DNA from: CAZMXP01 sp964570285
Lineage (GTDB): Bacteria; Planctomycetota; PLA2
Length of the DNA stretch: 64,000 bases
Reading direction: 5' to 3'
Assembly: GCA_964570285.1 (NCBI GenBank)
Contig: CAZMXP010000012.1
Coordinates: 27,923 to 91,922, forward strand
Shown piece after piece: positions 35,101-43,317 of the stretch. The position numbers and the translations under genes were made by a program. Positions within the stretch are counted from its first letter, which is position 1. The number at the start of each line of letters is the position of its first letter. Below the pieces are notes generated by a model. The model did not search any database, had not been told where the DNA came from, and worked only from the letters and a program-made list of their open reading frames with translations.

Positions 35101-35356
35101 TGCCGTGGCGGTCGCTCGCGAACGCGACCTTCGTGCCGTCGGGCGACCAGACCGGCGCCGTCTCGTGGCCGACATGCGTCGTCAGCGGCCACGCGTCGCC
35201 GCCGTCGGAGGGCACGATCCAGAGGTCGCCCCGGTAACAGAACGCGATCCGCGTGCCGTCCGGCGAGAGCGCGGGATAGCGGATCCAGCGCGCCTCCTCG
35301 GGGGCGGCGGCGGCGAGCGTGGCGAGGGCGAGCAGGGCGAGGGCAAGACGCTTCAT
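32078..35356 (-). CDS. Exported tricorn-type protease
   Basis: A 1092-residue protein with a signal peptide (MKRLALALLALATLAAAAP). Residues 25-690 form beta-propellers with many 'SPDG' blades (YPALSPDGTRIAF, APVWSPDGTKVAFASDRHG). A Lys/Glu/Pro linker near 580-600 is repetitive. The C-terminal part holds the C1, PDZ-like (GLRVAEVLKEGPAD) and S41-type protease domains. NASHTGSGY (near 773) matches the Ser-His pair of tricorn and EGNYSDAHIFPY (near 995) the nucleophile region. It would degrade peptides outside the cytoplasm. ATG 35356 is chosen by the signal peptide. Confidence 0.9.
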   Translation of the reverse strand: MKRLALALLALATLAAAAPEEARWIRYPALSPDGTRIAFCYRGDLWIVPSDGGDAWPLTTHVGHETAPVWSPDGTKVAFASDRHGNFDLFVVDSDGGAATRLTAHSSTDWPCCFSRDGKEILFTSRRQDAPEACLPTAWLTELYAVPVGGGPARQVLTTPAEMAQWSPDGRLLAYHDSKGFENVWRKHHESSVTRDLWIWDPATDRHRRVTEYAGEDRNPVWSANGERLFFLSERGNGSNVWSQSVAGGDAPVQLTRFPRHPVRFLSGASDGTLLFGHNGRVYRMRPGEEPQALVIRARATDRTNDARIEKVTEGATAFAVSPTGEEVAFVVRGELFCASIEHGTTRRLTNTPEQERSPTWAPDGRSIVFAGERGGSWNLYRVSIARPEEKRLSRATLLAEETLLAGGGEAFQPLLSPDGRRIAYLHNRDEIRLLDLETRQGRTLVPAARNYSYADGDIEFQWSPDSRWLCFTLLVEGRWLGDIGVAPADGGAITDVTLSGYDEMRPRFSPDGKALLFVSNRLGRRSHGSWGTEDDIFALYLTQAAFDRASLTQEEYELLKKDEDEAKEGDGCGKGEEEAQGKPKEEPKEKPKEKPPEPVVIEFEGRENRLKRLTLHSAPLGGYALSPDGESLVYWAEVAGKWDVWIHTVRKSEARKLFESGAEGPGEVEWLKGGEGEHVLVRASDGAITRVPVGEGESKPVPYAAEMTVDGPKERAYIFEHCWRQVRDKFYEPTLHGVDWNAMKANYEAFLPHLSNNHEFAELLSEMLGELNASHTGSGYRLAREDGDATASLGLLFDPRFAGPGLRVAEVLKEGPADRAEVALPAGSVVLEIDGVTLPQASDPWALLNRKEGRPTLLTVRAPGEEKVRQVSIKPVSMREEFRLREKRWMLQRRDLADRLSKGRIGYVYVEGMDDASFRHLFQEALGRFGAREALLVDTRFNGGGWLHDDLLKFLGGKGYGVIHPRGKDRGALGHEPIQRWSKPVCVLMSEGNYSDAHIFPYAFQKLGLGKLVGAPVAGTGTAVWWETQIDETLYFGIPQVGFVTDDGKYLENRELRPDVLVLAEPGDLAAGRDAQLERAVALLLEELGPK

Positions 35357-35369
35357 GGGTCCTCCGGAG

Positions 35370-36186
35370 CGAGCGGCCAATGGTACGCGATCGTGGACTG
35401 GCGCAGGCGTCCCCGCCCTCCGCGCGGACGTGCTGGATCTCGTGCCCGAGGGCCACCTCGGCCCGCGAGCTCTCCGCCGACGCGGGGTACTGCACCGAAG
35501 GCAACCTGCGCGAACTCTCCCGGCGACACATCGGGGCATACGTGGCCACGGGCCGGCAACGCCATGGGGACGCGGTGGCGCAGCGCGGCTCCACGCCGCA
35601 ACCAACGGAGCGACGGCCGAGGGCCGCGCTGCGCCTAGCGAGGAGCTGCGGGATCCGGGGGAGGCGCGCGGGGCGCAGGGCTGCGTGCGTCTCCCCTCCG
35701 CCGCCGAGGAGAGCCGCGCTTCGGCCACCGCGGCTTGGTTCCGGGCGCCGCACCAAGTCAGCACCAGAATTGGCGCAGGGAGCGCGAAATGCGAGGGCTA
35801 GTGGTGCAGGGTCTGCAGCACAACGCGCGTCCGCGGGCCCGTGCAATGAGGGCTCGCCTGAGGCGCGGCGGCTACCGGAGCCGGTACCGCCTACGGAAGC
35901 AGACCGCGGAACCGGTGTTCGCAACGTGAAGGGGCGAGGACTACGCGAGTTCCTGCTACGAGGCTTGGCGAAGGTCGCGGGCCTTCAGCCTGGCGTGCAC
36001 GGGACAACCTCCTCAAGCCTGCAGACGCCAGGGCGTGAAGCGGAGCGCCGGCCCCTGCGCAGGAGCCCCCCTCGAGCGCGGCGATGGCTCATGAAGACCC
36101 ACGACTCGCGTCGCGTCGAATCAGGAGCTTGTCCGGGTCCGGTTGACCCCGAAGCTTGGCTGAAGGCCATTACCCGGACAAGATCC
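35370..36186 (+). mobile_element. Decayed IS1182-type element, copy 3
   Basis: This segment fills the gap between the tricorn and sensor-kinase genes. About 36025-36186 is the reverse complement, at roughly 85-90 % identity, of the left part of the copies at 2855 and 40797, including the hairpin GAGCTTGTCCGGGT...ACCCGGACAAG at its right end. Inside is a frameshifted, internally deleted transposase. The left end is too degraded to place exactly. No ordinary gene lies in the 880 bases from 35357 to 36237. Confidence 0.75.
35427..35980 (+). pseudogene. IS1182-family transposase remnant, deleted and frameshifted
   Basis: VLDLVPEGHL (N-terminal motif, about 35430-35460) is joined in another frame to SADAGYCTEGNLRELSRRHI and GAYVATGRQRHGD (35473-35575), the C-terminal DDE-region signature of IS1182 transposases. 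Further on are MRARLRRGGYRSRYRLRKQT followed by AEPVFA, and in another frame GRGLREFLLRGLAKV (to about 35980). The middle third of the gene is lost and at least two frameshifts separate the pieces. It cannot make transposase. Confidence 0.8.
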
Positions 36187-36237
36187 TCGCGCGGGTAGAA
36201 TCCTGCGACCTTGCGCGGCCACGCCAGGACTCAAACC

Positions 36238-39150
36238 ATGCGCGCCCGCTGCGTCCTTGCCGCGATGCTCGTTTTCGCGCCGGCCGATCCCTGCGTCGCG
36301 GAGGAGCACTTCGAGGAGGGGGCGCTCACGCGCACGAACTGGACGATCCGCGATGGACTGCCGAGCAATGTCGTGCGCGCGGTGGCCCAGACCGGCGACG
36401 GATTCCTGTGGATCGGCACCTTTGGCGGTCTCGCCCGCTTCGACGGCGTGCGGTTCGTCACCTTCAACCTGACGAACGCGCCGGAACTCGGCAGCCCCCG
36501 GATCCGCGTGCTCCTCGCCGACCGCTCCGGCACGCTCTGGATCGGCACGGCCGGCGGTGTCGCGCGCTACCGCGCCGGCCGCTTCGAGCACGTCGACATC
36601 ATGCATGACATCCGCGCGATGGCCGAGGGGCCGGAGGGCATCGTCTGGTTCGGCGGGTCGGGCCTCGCGCGATGGGTCGGCGGCGCCGTCGAGCACCTCC
36701 CGAAGGTGCGCGAAGCGATCAACTCGATCCACGTGGATGCGCAGGGTGTGCTCTGGGCGGCCGGCGAGGAGGGCGTGGTCCGTGTCGACGGCGAGTCGGT
36801 CACGCGCATGCGCGTGAGCGACTCCTTCGAGCACTCGTTCGTGCTCGGCGCAACCGGAGGGGAGGTGTTGGTCGCCGGCGCGGATGGTGCCGCCCTCCTC
36901 CCGTCCGGGCGGATCGCGATCCCGGCGGCCGGGCGCCGCGGACAAGCCCGGCTCTGGAACGGCGTGCGCGACGAGGCGGACCACTACTGGCTCGGCACGC
37001 CGGAGGGGCTGATGCGGCTTCCCGCCTCCGCCCTGTCGACCGACGGCGGCGGCGCCGAGGCGGCCCATTGCGTCTGCGCCGCCTCCGTGACCGGCGGCGT
37101 GAACTGCCTCTTTCTCGATCGCCACGAGGATCTCTGGATGGGTGCGGAGACGACGGGGTTGCACCGGTTGCGCCGCCGCGTCGCCACAGGGATCCCCCTT
37201 CCCGGCGACCGGGACCGCTTCCTGCGCAGCCTCGCGGTGGAACGCGACGGAAGCCTCTGGGTATCGTGCATCGGCCTCCCGGGCATCGTTCGCATCCAAG
37301 AGGGCGCCATTGCGGAGAGCGTCCCCGACGGTCCGGCGGGAGCCTACGACGGCGCCTATCTCACCCCCGCGCGGAGCGGCGGCCTCTGGATCGCGCACAG
37401 GCACGGGCTGACCCGATTTCTCGATGGCAGCGTGCGCCATCTCGACGTCGCGGCGGAGCCGATGCCACTGCTCGGCGGGTGCTTCGAGGCGCGGGACGGC
37501 TCCGTCTGGTGGTTTGGGGGCGACCACCAGTCCCGGCGCGTGGGCACGCGGGAGACCGCGTATGGCCAACTCCTTGCCGAAGGCCGCGACGGCCATCTCT
37601 ACTTCGCCTTGCCCGGCCGACTGCTCCGACTCGCGGACGGGCAGCCCACCATGCTCACCGGGCGCGACGGTCTGCCCCCGGGCGAGATCCGCGCGCTCTA
37701 CGAGGATGCCCACGGGTACATGTGGATCGCGACGTACGGCGGCGGGCTCGGATGCCTGCGCGGGAACAGGATCACCCGCTGCGACCACACCCACGGCCTT
37801 CCCGACGACTCCCTCGGCGCGATCCTCGAGGACGACCGCCACCGGTTCTGGATCAACAGCAACCGCGGGATCTTCACCGTGCACCGCTCCGATCTCGTGC
37901 GTTTCGTCGACGGCGAGGCGGCAACGGTTCCCTGCAGGCTCGTGACGCATGTGGAGGGCAACGGTTCGTGGGGGGCGCGGGGGGAGGACGGCAGGCTCTA
38001 CTTCGACACGATCGAGGGGCCGGCGGTCATGGATCCCGACGCGCTCGCACCGCTCGACGGCGCGCCGCGTGCGCATGTGGAGGGGGTCGAGGCGAACGGC
38101 CGCTGGTACGAACGAGGCGCCGAGGTCGCGCTCCCGCTCGGCGTACGCGACGTCCGCATCGAGTTCACGGCGCCCTGCTTCAACTCCGCGGAGGGCGTGC
38201 AGTTCCGCTACCGCCTGCGGGGCTACGACCCGGAGTGGGTCGATGCGGGGACGCGCCGGCAGGCGTACTACACCGGGCTGCCGCCCGGCAGCTACCGCTT
38301 CGAGGCGAGGGCCGGCAACGCCGAGGGAGGATGGTCGCCCGCCTCGGATGCCCTGACGCTTCGCATCCCGCCGAACTTCCACGAGCGCGGCTGGTTCCGG
38401 GTCGGCCTCGCCCTCCTAGGCGTCGCCGCCGTGTTCCTCGCGTATCTCGCGCGCACCGCCGCCATGCGGAGGCGGAATCGGGCGCTTGTGACGGAGATCG
38501 GGCGACGCTCGGAGGCCGAGGCGGCGCTGCGCGACATGGGGCGGCGCCTCATGAGCTCGAAGGAGGAGGAAGCGGCGAGGATCGCCCGCGAACTGCACGA
38601 CGACTTCAGCCAGCGCCTCGCGCTGCTCACGATCCGGATCGAGATGCTGGGTCCGCTCGCCCCCGCGGACATCCTGGAACTGGTCACGCTCTCCAAGGGT
38701 CTCTCCTCCGACCTCCACCGCCTCTCCCACTCGCTACATCCGGCCAAGCTGGAGCAGCTCGGACTCGTGGCGGCGCTGCGGAGCCTCGCGCGCGAGGTGG
38801 GTGCGGGCGGCGGCCTGCGCGTGGACTTCGCGGGCGACGAGGTGCCGGGACGCCTCGCCGACGGCCTCGCGCTGGCCCTCTACCGCATCGCGCAGGAGGC
38901 GCTCCGCAATGCCGCGAGCCACAGCGGAGCCGCCCATGCCTCCCTCACGCTGGCCGCGAGCGAGACGGAGATCCTCCTTGAGGTCGCCGACCGGGGTGCG
39001 GGGTTCGACCCCGGGCGGAGCCGCGGCGGACTCGGCCTGCTGAGCATGGCGGAACGCGCCCGCGCGATCGGCGGCAGCCTCGAGGTCGTGTCGGCCCCGG
39101 ACCGAGGGACGCAGGTCAGGGCGAGGGTGCCCCGCCCCCCCGCCGGGTAG
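36238..39150 (+). CDS. Two-component sensor histidine kinase with periplasmic propeller
   Basis: A 970-residue sensor. Residues 1-22 are a signal peptide. About 30-600 are two-component-regulator propeller repeats (GDGFLWIGTFGGLARFDG, SGTLWIGTAGGVARY, GYMWIATYGGGLGCL). Then comes a Y_Y_Y domain (FRYRLRGYDPEWVDAG, GLPPGSYRFEARAGN), one membrane segment (near 722-742), a HisKA_3 domain with ARELHDDFSQRLALL (His near 785) and a HATPase domain (YRIAQEALRNAASHSG, DRGAGFDPG, GLGLLSMAERA). It probably senses an outside ligand and phosphorylates the regulator encoded next. TAGAAT lies at 36196-36201, giving a leader of about 30 bases. Confidence 0.92.
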   Translation: MRARCVLAAMLVFAPADPCVAEEHFEEGALTRTNWTIRDGLPSNVVRAVAQTGDGFLWIGTFGGLARFDGVRFVTFNLTNAPELGSPRIRVLLADRSGTLWIGTAGGVARYRAGRFEHVDIMHDIRAMAEGPEGIVWFGGSGLARWVGGAVEHLPKVREAINSIHVDAQGVLWAAGEEGVVRVDGESVTRMRVSDSFEHSFVLGATGGEVLVAGADGAALLPSGRIAIPAAGRRGQARLWNGVRDEADHYWLGTPEGLMRLPASALSTDGGGAEAAHCVCAASVTGGVNCLFLDRHEDLWMGAETTGLHRLRRRVATGIPLPGDRDRFLRSLAVERDGSLWVSCIGLPGIVRIQEGAIAESVPDGPAGAYDGAYLTPARSGGLWIAHRHGLTRFLDGSVRHLDVAAEPMPLLGGCFEARDGSVWWFGGDHQSRRVGTRETAYGQLLAEGRDGHLYFALPGRLLRLADGQPTMLTGRDGLPPGEIRALYEDAHGYMWIATYGGGLGCLRGNRITRCDHTHGLPDDSLGAILEDDRHRFWINSNRGIFTVHRSDLVRFVDGEAATVPCRLVTHVEGNGSWGARGEDGRLYFDTIEGPAVMDPDALAPLDGAPRAHVEGVEANGRWYERGAEVALPLGVRDVRIEFTAPCFNSAEGVQFRYRLRGYDPEWVDAGTRRQAYYTGLPPGSYRFEARAGNAEGGWSPASDALTLRIPPNFHERGWFRVGLALLGVAAVFLAYLARTAAMRRRNRALVTEIGRRSEAEAALRDMGRRLMSSKEEEAARIARELHDDFSQRLALLTIRIEMLGPLAPADILELVTLSKGLSSDLHRLSHSLHPAKLEQLGLVAALRSLAREVGAGGGLRVDFAGDEVPGRLADGLALALYRIAQEALRNAASHSGAAHASLTLAASETEILLEVADRGAGFDPGRSRGGLGLLSMAERARAIGGSLEVVSAPDRGTQVRARVPRPPAG

Positions 39151-39161
39151 ACTTGCACGCG

Positions 39162-39794
39162 TTGCAGCGCCCCCGCCTCTTCCTCGCCGATGACCACGCG
39201 ATGCTGCTCGAGGCCTTCGCGAAGCTGCTGTCGCCTGCGTACGAGATCGTCGGTACGGCGTCCAACGGCCGCGATCTGCTCGCGGACGCGCCCGCGAAAC
39301 GCCCCGATGTCGTCGTCGTGGATGTCGCGATGCCGCGGCTGAGCGGCCTCGATGCCGCGGCGGCGCTGCGCCGCGCCTTGCCCGGGGTCAAGGTCGTCTT
39401 CCTGACGGTGAGCGAGGATCCCGACCTCGCGGCGCGCGCGCTGGCGGAGGGGGCGGCGGGCTACCTGCTCAAGAAGTGCGCGGCGTCGGAGCTACTGCTC
39501 GCCATCGACGAGGCCCTCAAGGGCCGCACCTACGTCACCCCCCTCGTCGCGGACGGGAACGGGGCCGCGCGCCGCGCGGGCGCCCGGGGGAGGCGGAGCG
39601 GACTGACGGAGCGGCAGAAGGAGGTGCTCCGGCTGCTCGCGCAGGGCTACACGATGAAGCAGGCCGCGCGCGTCCTCCGCGTCGCGGCCCGGACCGTCGC
39701 CCACCACAAGTACACGATCATGGCGGCGATGGGCCTCGACTCGAGCGCGGATCTCGTCCGCCTCGCCGTCCGCGAGGGGCTCATCTCGCCGTAG
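39162..39794 (+). CDS. NarL/FixJ-type response regulator
   Basis: A 210-residue regulator. Receiver residues are LFLADDH (Asp pair), VVVVDVAMPR (phospho-Asp), FLTVSED (Thr) and LLKKCAASE (Lys). A LuxR-type helix-turn-helix ends the protein (SGLTERQKEVLRLLAQGYTM, then ARTVAHHKYTIMAAMGL). TTG 39162 is preferred over TTG 39153 because TAGACT (39148-39153, overlapping the kinase stop) ends eight bases upstream. It is the evident partner of the kinase before it; possible targets are the genes with the CTGTCA palindrome. Confidence 0.88.
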   Translation: MQRPRLFLADDHAMLLEAFAKLLSPAYEIVGTASNGRDLLADAPAKRPDVVVVDVAMPRLSGLDAAAALRRALPGVKVVFLTVSEDPDLAARALAEGAAGYLLKKCAASELLLAIDEALKGRTYVTPLVADGNGAARRAGARGRRSGLTERQKEVLRLLAQGYTMKQAARVLRVAARTVAHHKYTIMAAMGLDSSADLVRLAVREGLISP

Positions 39795-39803
39795 CCCGCA
39801 CGG

Positions 39804-39826
39804 CGGGCACCTGTCACTTTTTACAG
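39804..39826. promoter_or_regulatory. CTGTCA palindromic element, site 1
   Basis: CTGTCACTTTTTACAG has imperfect 6-bp arms and lies downstream of the regulator gene and upstream of the barrel gene at 39897. Twenty of 23 bases match the site at 43262-43284. It is a candidate operator for the locus, or a dispersed repeat. Confidence 0.45.
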
Positions 39827-39896
39827 GAGGGCGGTGCGCGGGCGATCCGCTAGACTCGTCCGCGTGCAACACCACTTCCCCCCGCCCGGATCGCGC

Positions 39897-40796
39897 ATGC
39901 CTCTCGTTGCCTGCGCGCCCGCCCTCCTCCTGGTCATGCTCGCCACGTTGTGCGCGTCGAGCCTCCCGGTGCACGCCGAGGTCGAGGGGGGTCGCGAACT
40001 GGCGTACCCGCTCGCCGCGGCGGACCGCTCGGCAGAGGAGCCGCGCGAGGCGCTCCGGGAGACCGTCGAGTCCTACCTGCGGTGCGCCGCCCCATCCAAG
40101 ACGACGGGGGACGACTCCGGCGGCGGCTGGAAGTTCGAGCTGACGCCGTACCTGTGGCTCCCGAGCGTCTCGGGAGACGCCGCCGTCACCGGATCGCCGC
40201 CGGCCAACCCCGACGACTCGTTCGTCGACATCTCCGGCGACTTCGACTTCGGCCTGCTGCTCTTCTTCGACGCGCGCAAGGACCGGTGGGGCTTCTTCTT
40301 CGACGTCATGTACGTGAGCACCTCCCCGGACGCGACGACGCCGGGGCCGCTCTTCTCGGGATTCGAGCTCACGAGCAAGGGGCTCATGGTCGAGACGGCT
40401 GCCACCTACCAAGTGGCCGACTCGAAGTGCTGCACCGCCGAGGTTTTTGCCGGGGTGCGCCTCTGGTTCCTCGACAACGAACTGCGGTTCGACCCCGGGC
40501 TGCTCTCGGAGGCGGTCTTTTCGCAGGACAAGAACTGGGTGGACCCCATCGTGGGGGCGCGCGCCCGCGTCGCGCTGTCGGAGAAGTGGTTCCTGATGTT
40601 CCTCGCCGACCTCGGGGGCTTCGGCGCGGGATCGGACTTCACGTGGCAGGCGTTCGCCGGCGCGGGCTACCAGATCTCGAAGACCTGGTCGGTGAAGTTC
40701 GGCTATCGCGTCCTCGGCATCGACTTCCAGGACGGCGGCTTCGTCTACGACGTCACGCTGCAGGGGTTCGTCCTCGGCTTCGGCATCCGCTTCTAG
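39897..40796 (+). CDS. Outer-membrane beta-barrel protein
   Basis: A 299-residue exported protein, with a signal peptide from ATG 39897 (PLVACAPALLLVMLATLCAS). An in-frame GTG at 39864, seven bases after TAGACT (39851-39856), is an alternative start. The mature protein has amphipathic strands (WKFELTPYLWLPSVSGDAAV, FGLLLFFDARKDRWGFFFD, FKFGYRVLGIDF-like) and ends FGIRF, typical of eight- to ten-stranded barrels. It lies between the sensor system and the IS relic; its TAG stop forms the CTAG target of the mini-IS. Confidence 0.8.
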   Translation: MPLVACAPALLLVMLATLCASSLPVHAEVEGGRELAYPLAAADRSAEEPREALRETVESYLRCAAPSKTTGDDSGGGWKFELTPYLWLPSVSGDAAVTGSPPANPDDSFVDISGDFDFGLLLFFDARKDRWGFFFDVMYVSTSPDATTPGPLFSGFELTSKGLMVETAATYQVADSKCCTAEVFAGVRLWFLDNELRFDPGLLSEAVFSQDKNWVDPIVGARARVALSEKWFLMFLADLGGFGAGSDFTWQAFAGAGYQISKTWSVKFGYRVLGIDFQDGGFVYDVTLQGFVLGFGIRF

Positions 40797-41046
40797 GGAG
40801 CTTGTCCGGGTAATGGCCTTCAGCCACGCTTCGGGGCCAACCGGACCCGGACAAGCTCATGACTCGACGCGACGCGAGTCGTAGGTCTCCATGGGCCATC
40901 GCCGCGATCGAGGGGGGCTCGTACGCAAGGGTCGGCGCTCCGCCTCACGCCCTCGCGGCTGCCAGCTTCAGGTCGTTGTGTCCCGTGCACGCCGGGCTGA
41001 AGGCCGGGGACCTTAGAGTTTGTCCGACGAATAGTCGGACAAACTC
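40797..41046. mobile_element. Miniature IS1182-type remnant, copy 2 (MITE-like)
   Basis: A 250-bp element with the same two hairpin ends as copy 1 (GGAGCTTGTCCGGGT... and the GAGTTTGTCCGAC palindrome at about 41010-41045). CTAG flanks it on both sides (40793-40796 and 41047-41050), as expected of a 3- or 4-base target duplication. Both CTAGs contain the stop codons of the flanking genes. There is no transposase code. It is the best-preserved pair of ends. Confidence 0.85.
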
Positions 41047-43233
41047 CTAGCGCTTCTTGCGCGAACTCCCGCCGTCCCCCTCCTGCAGGCGCCTCGTGCG
41101 GGAGTCGCCGCGTCGACGCGCACTGCTCTGCCGGTCGAGGTCGCGCTCGACCTCGGGGGCCGTCCCCCGGGCCGCGGAGCGCTCCGACCGCTCCCAGGTG
41201 TCGCCGTTCCGGCTCTGCCAGCCGCCGTCGTTGTCGCGCTTGTAGACGTTGCCGTCGTGGCCGACGTAGACGTCGCCCTCCTGGTTCTTCGCCACGGTGA
41301 AGCTCCCGTGGTCGCCGACGCGCCGCGCCCCCTTGCCCCCCTCGGAGGTCTCCCACGCGCGCGTGCGGCCGTTCTCGTCGCTGCGGTAGCCGGTGTGCAC
41401 CCAGTTGTCGCCCCGCGCGACGACCGACTCGCCCCAGGAGCCGTAGGGGCTCGAGCCCCGCGCGCTCGCCCGGTAGACGCCGGTGCTGGGGTTGTAGCTC
41501 TCGCGCGCGGCCATGCCTCCGTGCGGCCCGTAGACGTAGGCGCCGCGCCCCCATGCCCCGGTGCTCGGGTTGTAGACCGCGCCCCTGCCGGCCCCGCCGT
41601 AGGGGCCGTAGACATGGCCCGACCGCATGTAGCGGCCGTGGTGGATGTCATAGTGGGCGTGGCATCCGTAGCCCCAGTAGTGGGAGTGGTAATGCCAGCA
41701 GTGGTGGTGGTGCCAGTCGTCATGGAGTTCGGAGCCGATCCAGAGGCCGACGCCGAAGAGCAGCACCCCCGCCGCGACATAGGCGCCGGTGTAGCCGCTC
41801 GTGTAGCCCACGACCACGACATCCGGGCTGCTGTCGTAGATATAGACATACGTGACGTTGTGCGTCGGGTGCGAGGCGGGAATGGTGTAGATCTCCGCCG
41901 GCACCGTCGCCGCGACGACCCAGGGCCCCGCCGCCGCCGGCGCGACGAACCAGATGCCGTCCTTGCAGCCGTAGTAGCTCTCCTTGACCTTGAAGATCGT
42001 GTCGGGCGTGTTCACGGCGTACGCCACATCCTTGCTGCCCTCGATCACCTCGAACTTCGGCTCGCCGTCGTAGACCACGACGAACTTGACCTCGCTCCGC
42101 TTCACCGTCGCGGTGCGCGGGATCGAGGCCTGGATGACCGCCTCCTGCGCATCCGGCGAGCCCGGCACCGACACGAGCACGTCGGCGGTCTCGTGGTCCT
42201 CCGGGATTTTCAGGAACTCGGCCGGCAGGTCCGCGGTCGCGGGACCCCACGGCCCCGCAAGCTGCTTCGCGCGGAACCAGCGCCCCGCCACAAGGAAGTA
42301 GTGCTGGCCGTCGCCCGTGTTCAGGAAAAGCCGGCTCTCGCTGTTCTCGACGAACAGGAGCCGCGTGCCCGGGATCGCGACGTACCGGGGAGGGCCGTCC
42401 ACGAGGATCAGCTCGGACGGCTGCGTGCTGACGAGAACGGTGGGGGCCGCGGGGGAGGGCTTCCCGGGGATCGCCTTCCGCACGTCGTCCCAGTTCTCGC
42501 CCGCGGGGAGCTTCGAGAGCGAGGGCGGCAGGTTCGCGGCGGGAGCCCACGGCCCCTTGGCCGCATCCTCCGTCACGAGCCACGACTCGCCGTTCAGGAG
42601 GTAGGTGCGGCCCGTGGAGGTGTCGAGGAAGACGTCCCAGTTCGTGTTCACCGCAAAGAGGAGATCCGTGCCGGCGACCTGCTGGAACGAGGGCTTGCCG
42701 ATGAACTGCACGAGGAGGGCGGGCTTCTCGCTGTAGAAGATGGGCGGCGGCGCGAGGTTCACCTTCGCCTCGGGCTGCGTCTTGGCGGTCTGCTCGAGGC
42801 AGGCGAGGACGCGGTCGAGCGAGAGGATCCAGTCCTTGCCGCCGAGCGCCTCCTCGCAGACCTGCCGGATCCTCGCGGTCTGTTCCGCCTTCAGCGTCGG
42901 GAACGCGAGGTCGAGGATCTGCACGTCGCTCAGCAGCACGCTGCGCGCCTCGAGGTCGGCATCGGTGTGCCCCCGGAGGCGCGCGGTGCCGAAGGCGGCG
43001 TCCTGGCACTGCTTCTCCTTCGGGCGGATCGAGAGCGCCAGTCGCGACTCGATCGTGCGGTAGTCCTTCCAGCTCTCGACCTGCGGCTGGTAGACGGTGA
43101 GCACGTGGCCGCCCACCTCCTTCTCGCGCGGCCAGCCGATGTCCTTCAGCGCCGTCGGTTCCCCCGCGGGGGCGACGGCGGCAGGAAGGAGCGCCGCGAA
43201 CAGGAGCAGGCAGAGCCGGAGTCTTGTCGTCAT
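41047..43233 (-). CDS. Exported His/Tyr/Gly-rich repeat protein of unknown function
   Basis: A 728-residue protein with a signal peptide ending in VAPAGE. Residues about 170-470 contain three related units (TDLLFAVNTNWDVFLDTSTG, TRLLFVENSESRLFLNTGDG, DVAYAVNTPDTIFKVKES), each followed by a GPW box. Then comes a hydrophobic stretch (VAAGVLLFGVGLWIG, near 506-520), a His/Trp/Tyr cluster (DDWHHHHCWHYHSHYWGY), VYNPSTG and YNPSTGVY repeats, and a basic tail. Similar proteins are sometimes named 'carbohydrate-binding family V/XII', but I cannot confirm binding. It is probably envelope-anchored with a metal-binding His patch. Confidence 0.75.
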   Translation of the reverse strand: MTTRLRLCLLLFAALLPAAVAPAGEPTALKDIGWPREKEVGGHVLTVYQPQVESWKDYRTIESRLALSIRPKEKQCQDAAFGTARLRGHTDADLEARSVLLSDVQILDLAFPTLKAEQTARIRQVCEEALGGKDWILSLDRVLACLEQTAKTQPEAKVNLAPPPIFYSEKPALLVQFIGKPSFQQVAGTDLLFAVNTNWDVFLDTSTGRTYLLNGESWLVTEDAAKGPWAPAANLPPSLSKLPAGENWDDVRKAIPGKPSPAAPTVLVSTQPSELILVDGPPRYVAIPGTRLLFVENSESRLFLNTGDGQHYFLVAGRWFRAKQLAGPWGPATADLPAEFLKIPEDHETADVLVSVPGSPDAQEAVIQASIPRTATVKRSEVKFVVVYDGEPKFEVIEGSKDVAYAVNTPDTIFKVKESYYGCKDGIWFVAPAAAGPWVVAATVPAEIYTIPASHPTHNVTYVYIYDSSPDVVVVGYTSGYTGAYVAAGVLLFGVGLWIGSELHDDWHHHHCWHYHSHYWGYGCHAHYDIHHGRYMRSGHVYGPYGGAGRGAVYNPSTGAWGRGAYVYGPHGGMAARESYNPSTGVYRASARGSSPYGSWGESVVARGDNWVHTGYRSDENGRTRAWETSEGGKGARRVGDHGSFTVAKNQEGDVYVGHDGNVYKRDNDGGWQSRNGDTWERSERSAARGTAPEVERDLDRQSSARRRGDSRTRRLQEGDGGSSRKKR

Positions 43234-43261
43234 GGCCCGGATTGTAGGCGTCGCCCCCGCC

Positions 43262-43284
43262 CGGGAACCTGTCACTTCTGACAG
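43262..43284. promoter_or_regulatory. CTGTCA palindromic element, site 2
   Basis: CTGTCACTTCTGACAG has perfect 6-bp arms and lies in the 84-base gap between the divergent His-rich protein gene and the receiver gene. It matches site 1 at 39804-39826 in 20 of 23 bases. Confidence 0.5.
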
Positions 43285-43317
43285 TGGCGCCCGCGGAGGC
43301 GGTCGCGCACACTCGCG

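Noticed and set aside
32360..35638. A 1092-codon frame opposite the tricorn gene
   Set aside because: Third-position bias belongs to the tricorn strand; the translation lacks motifs and is rich in Arg, Ala and Val.
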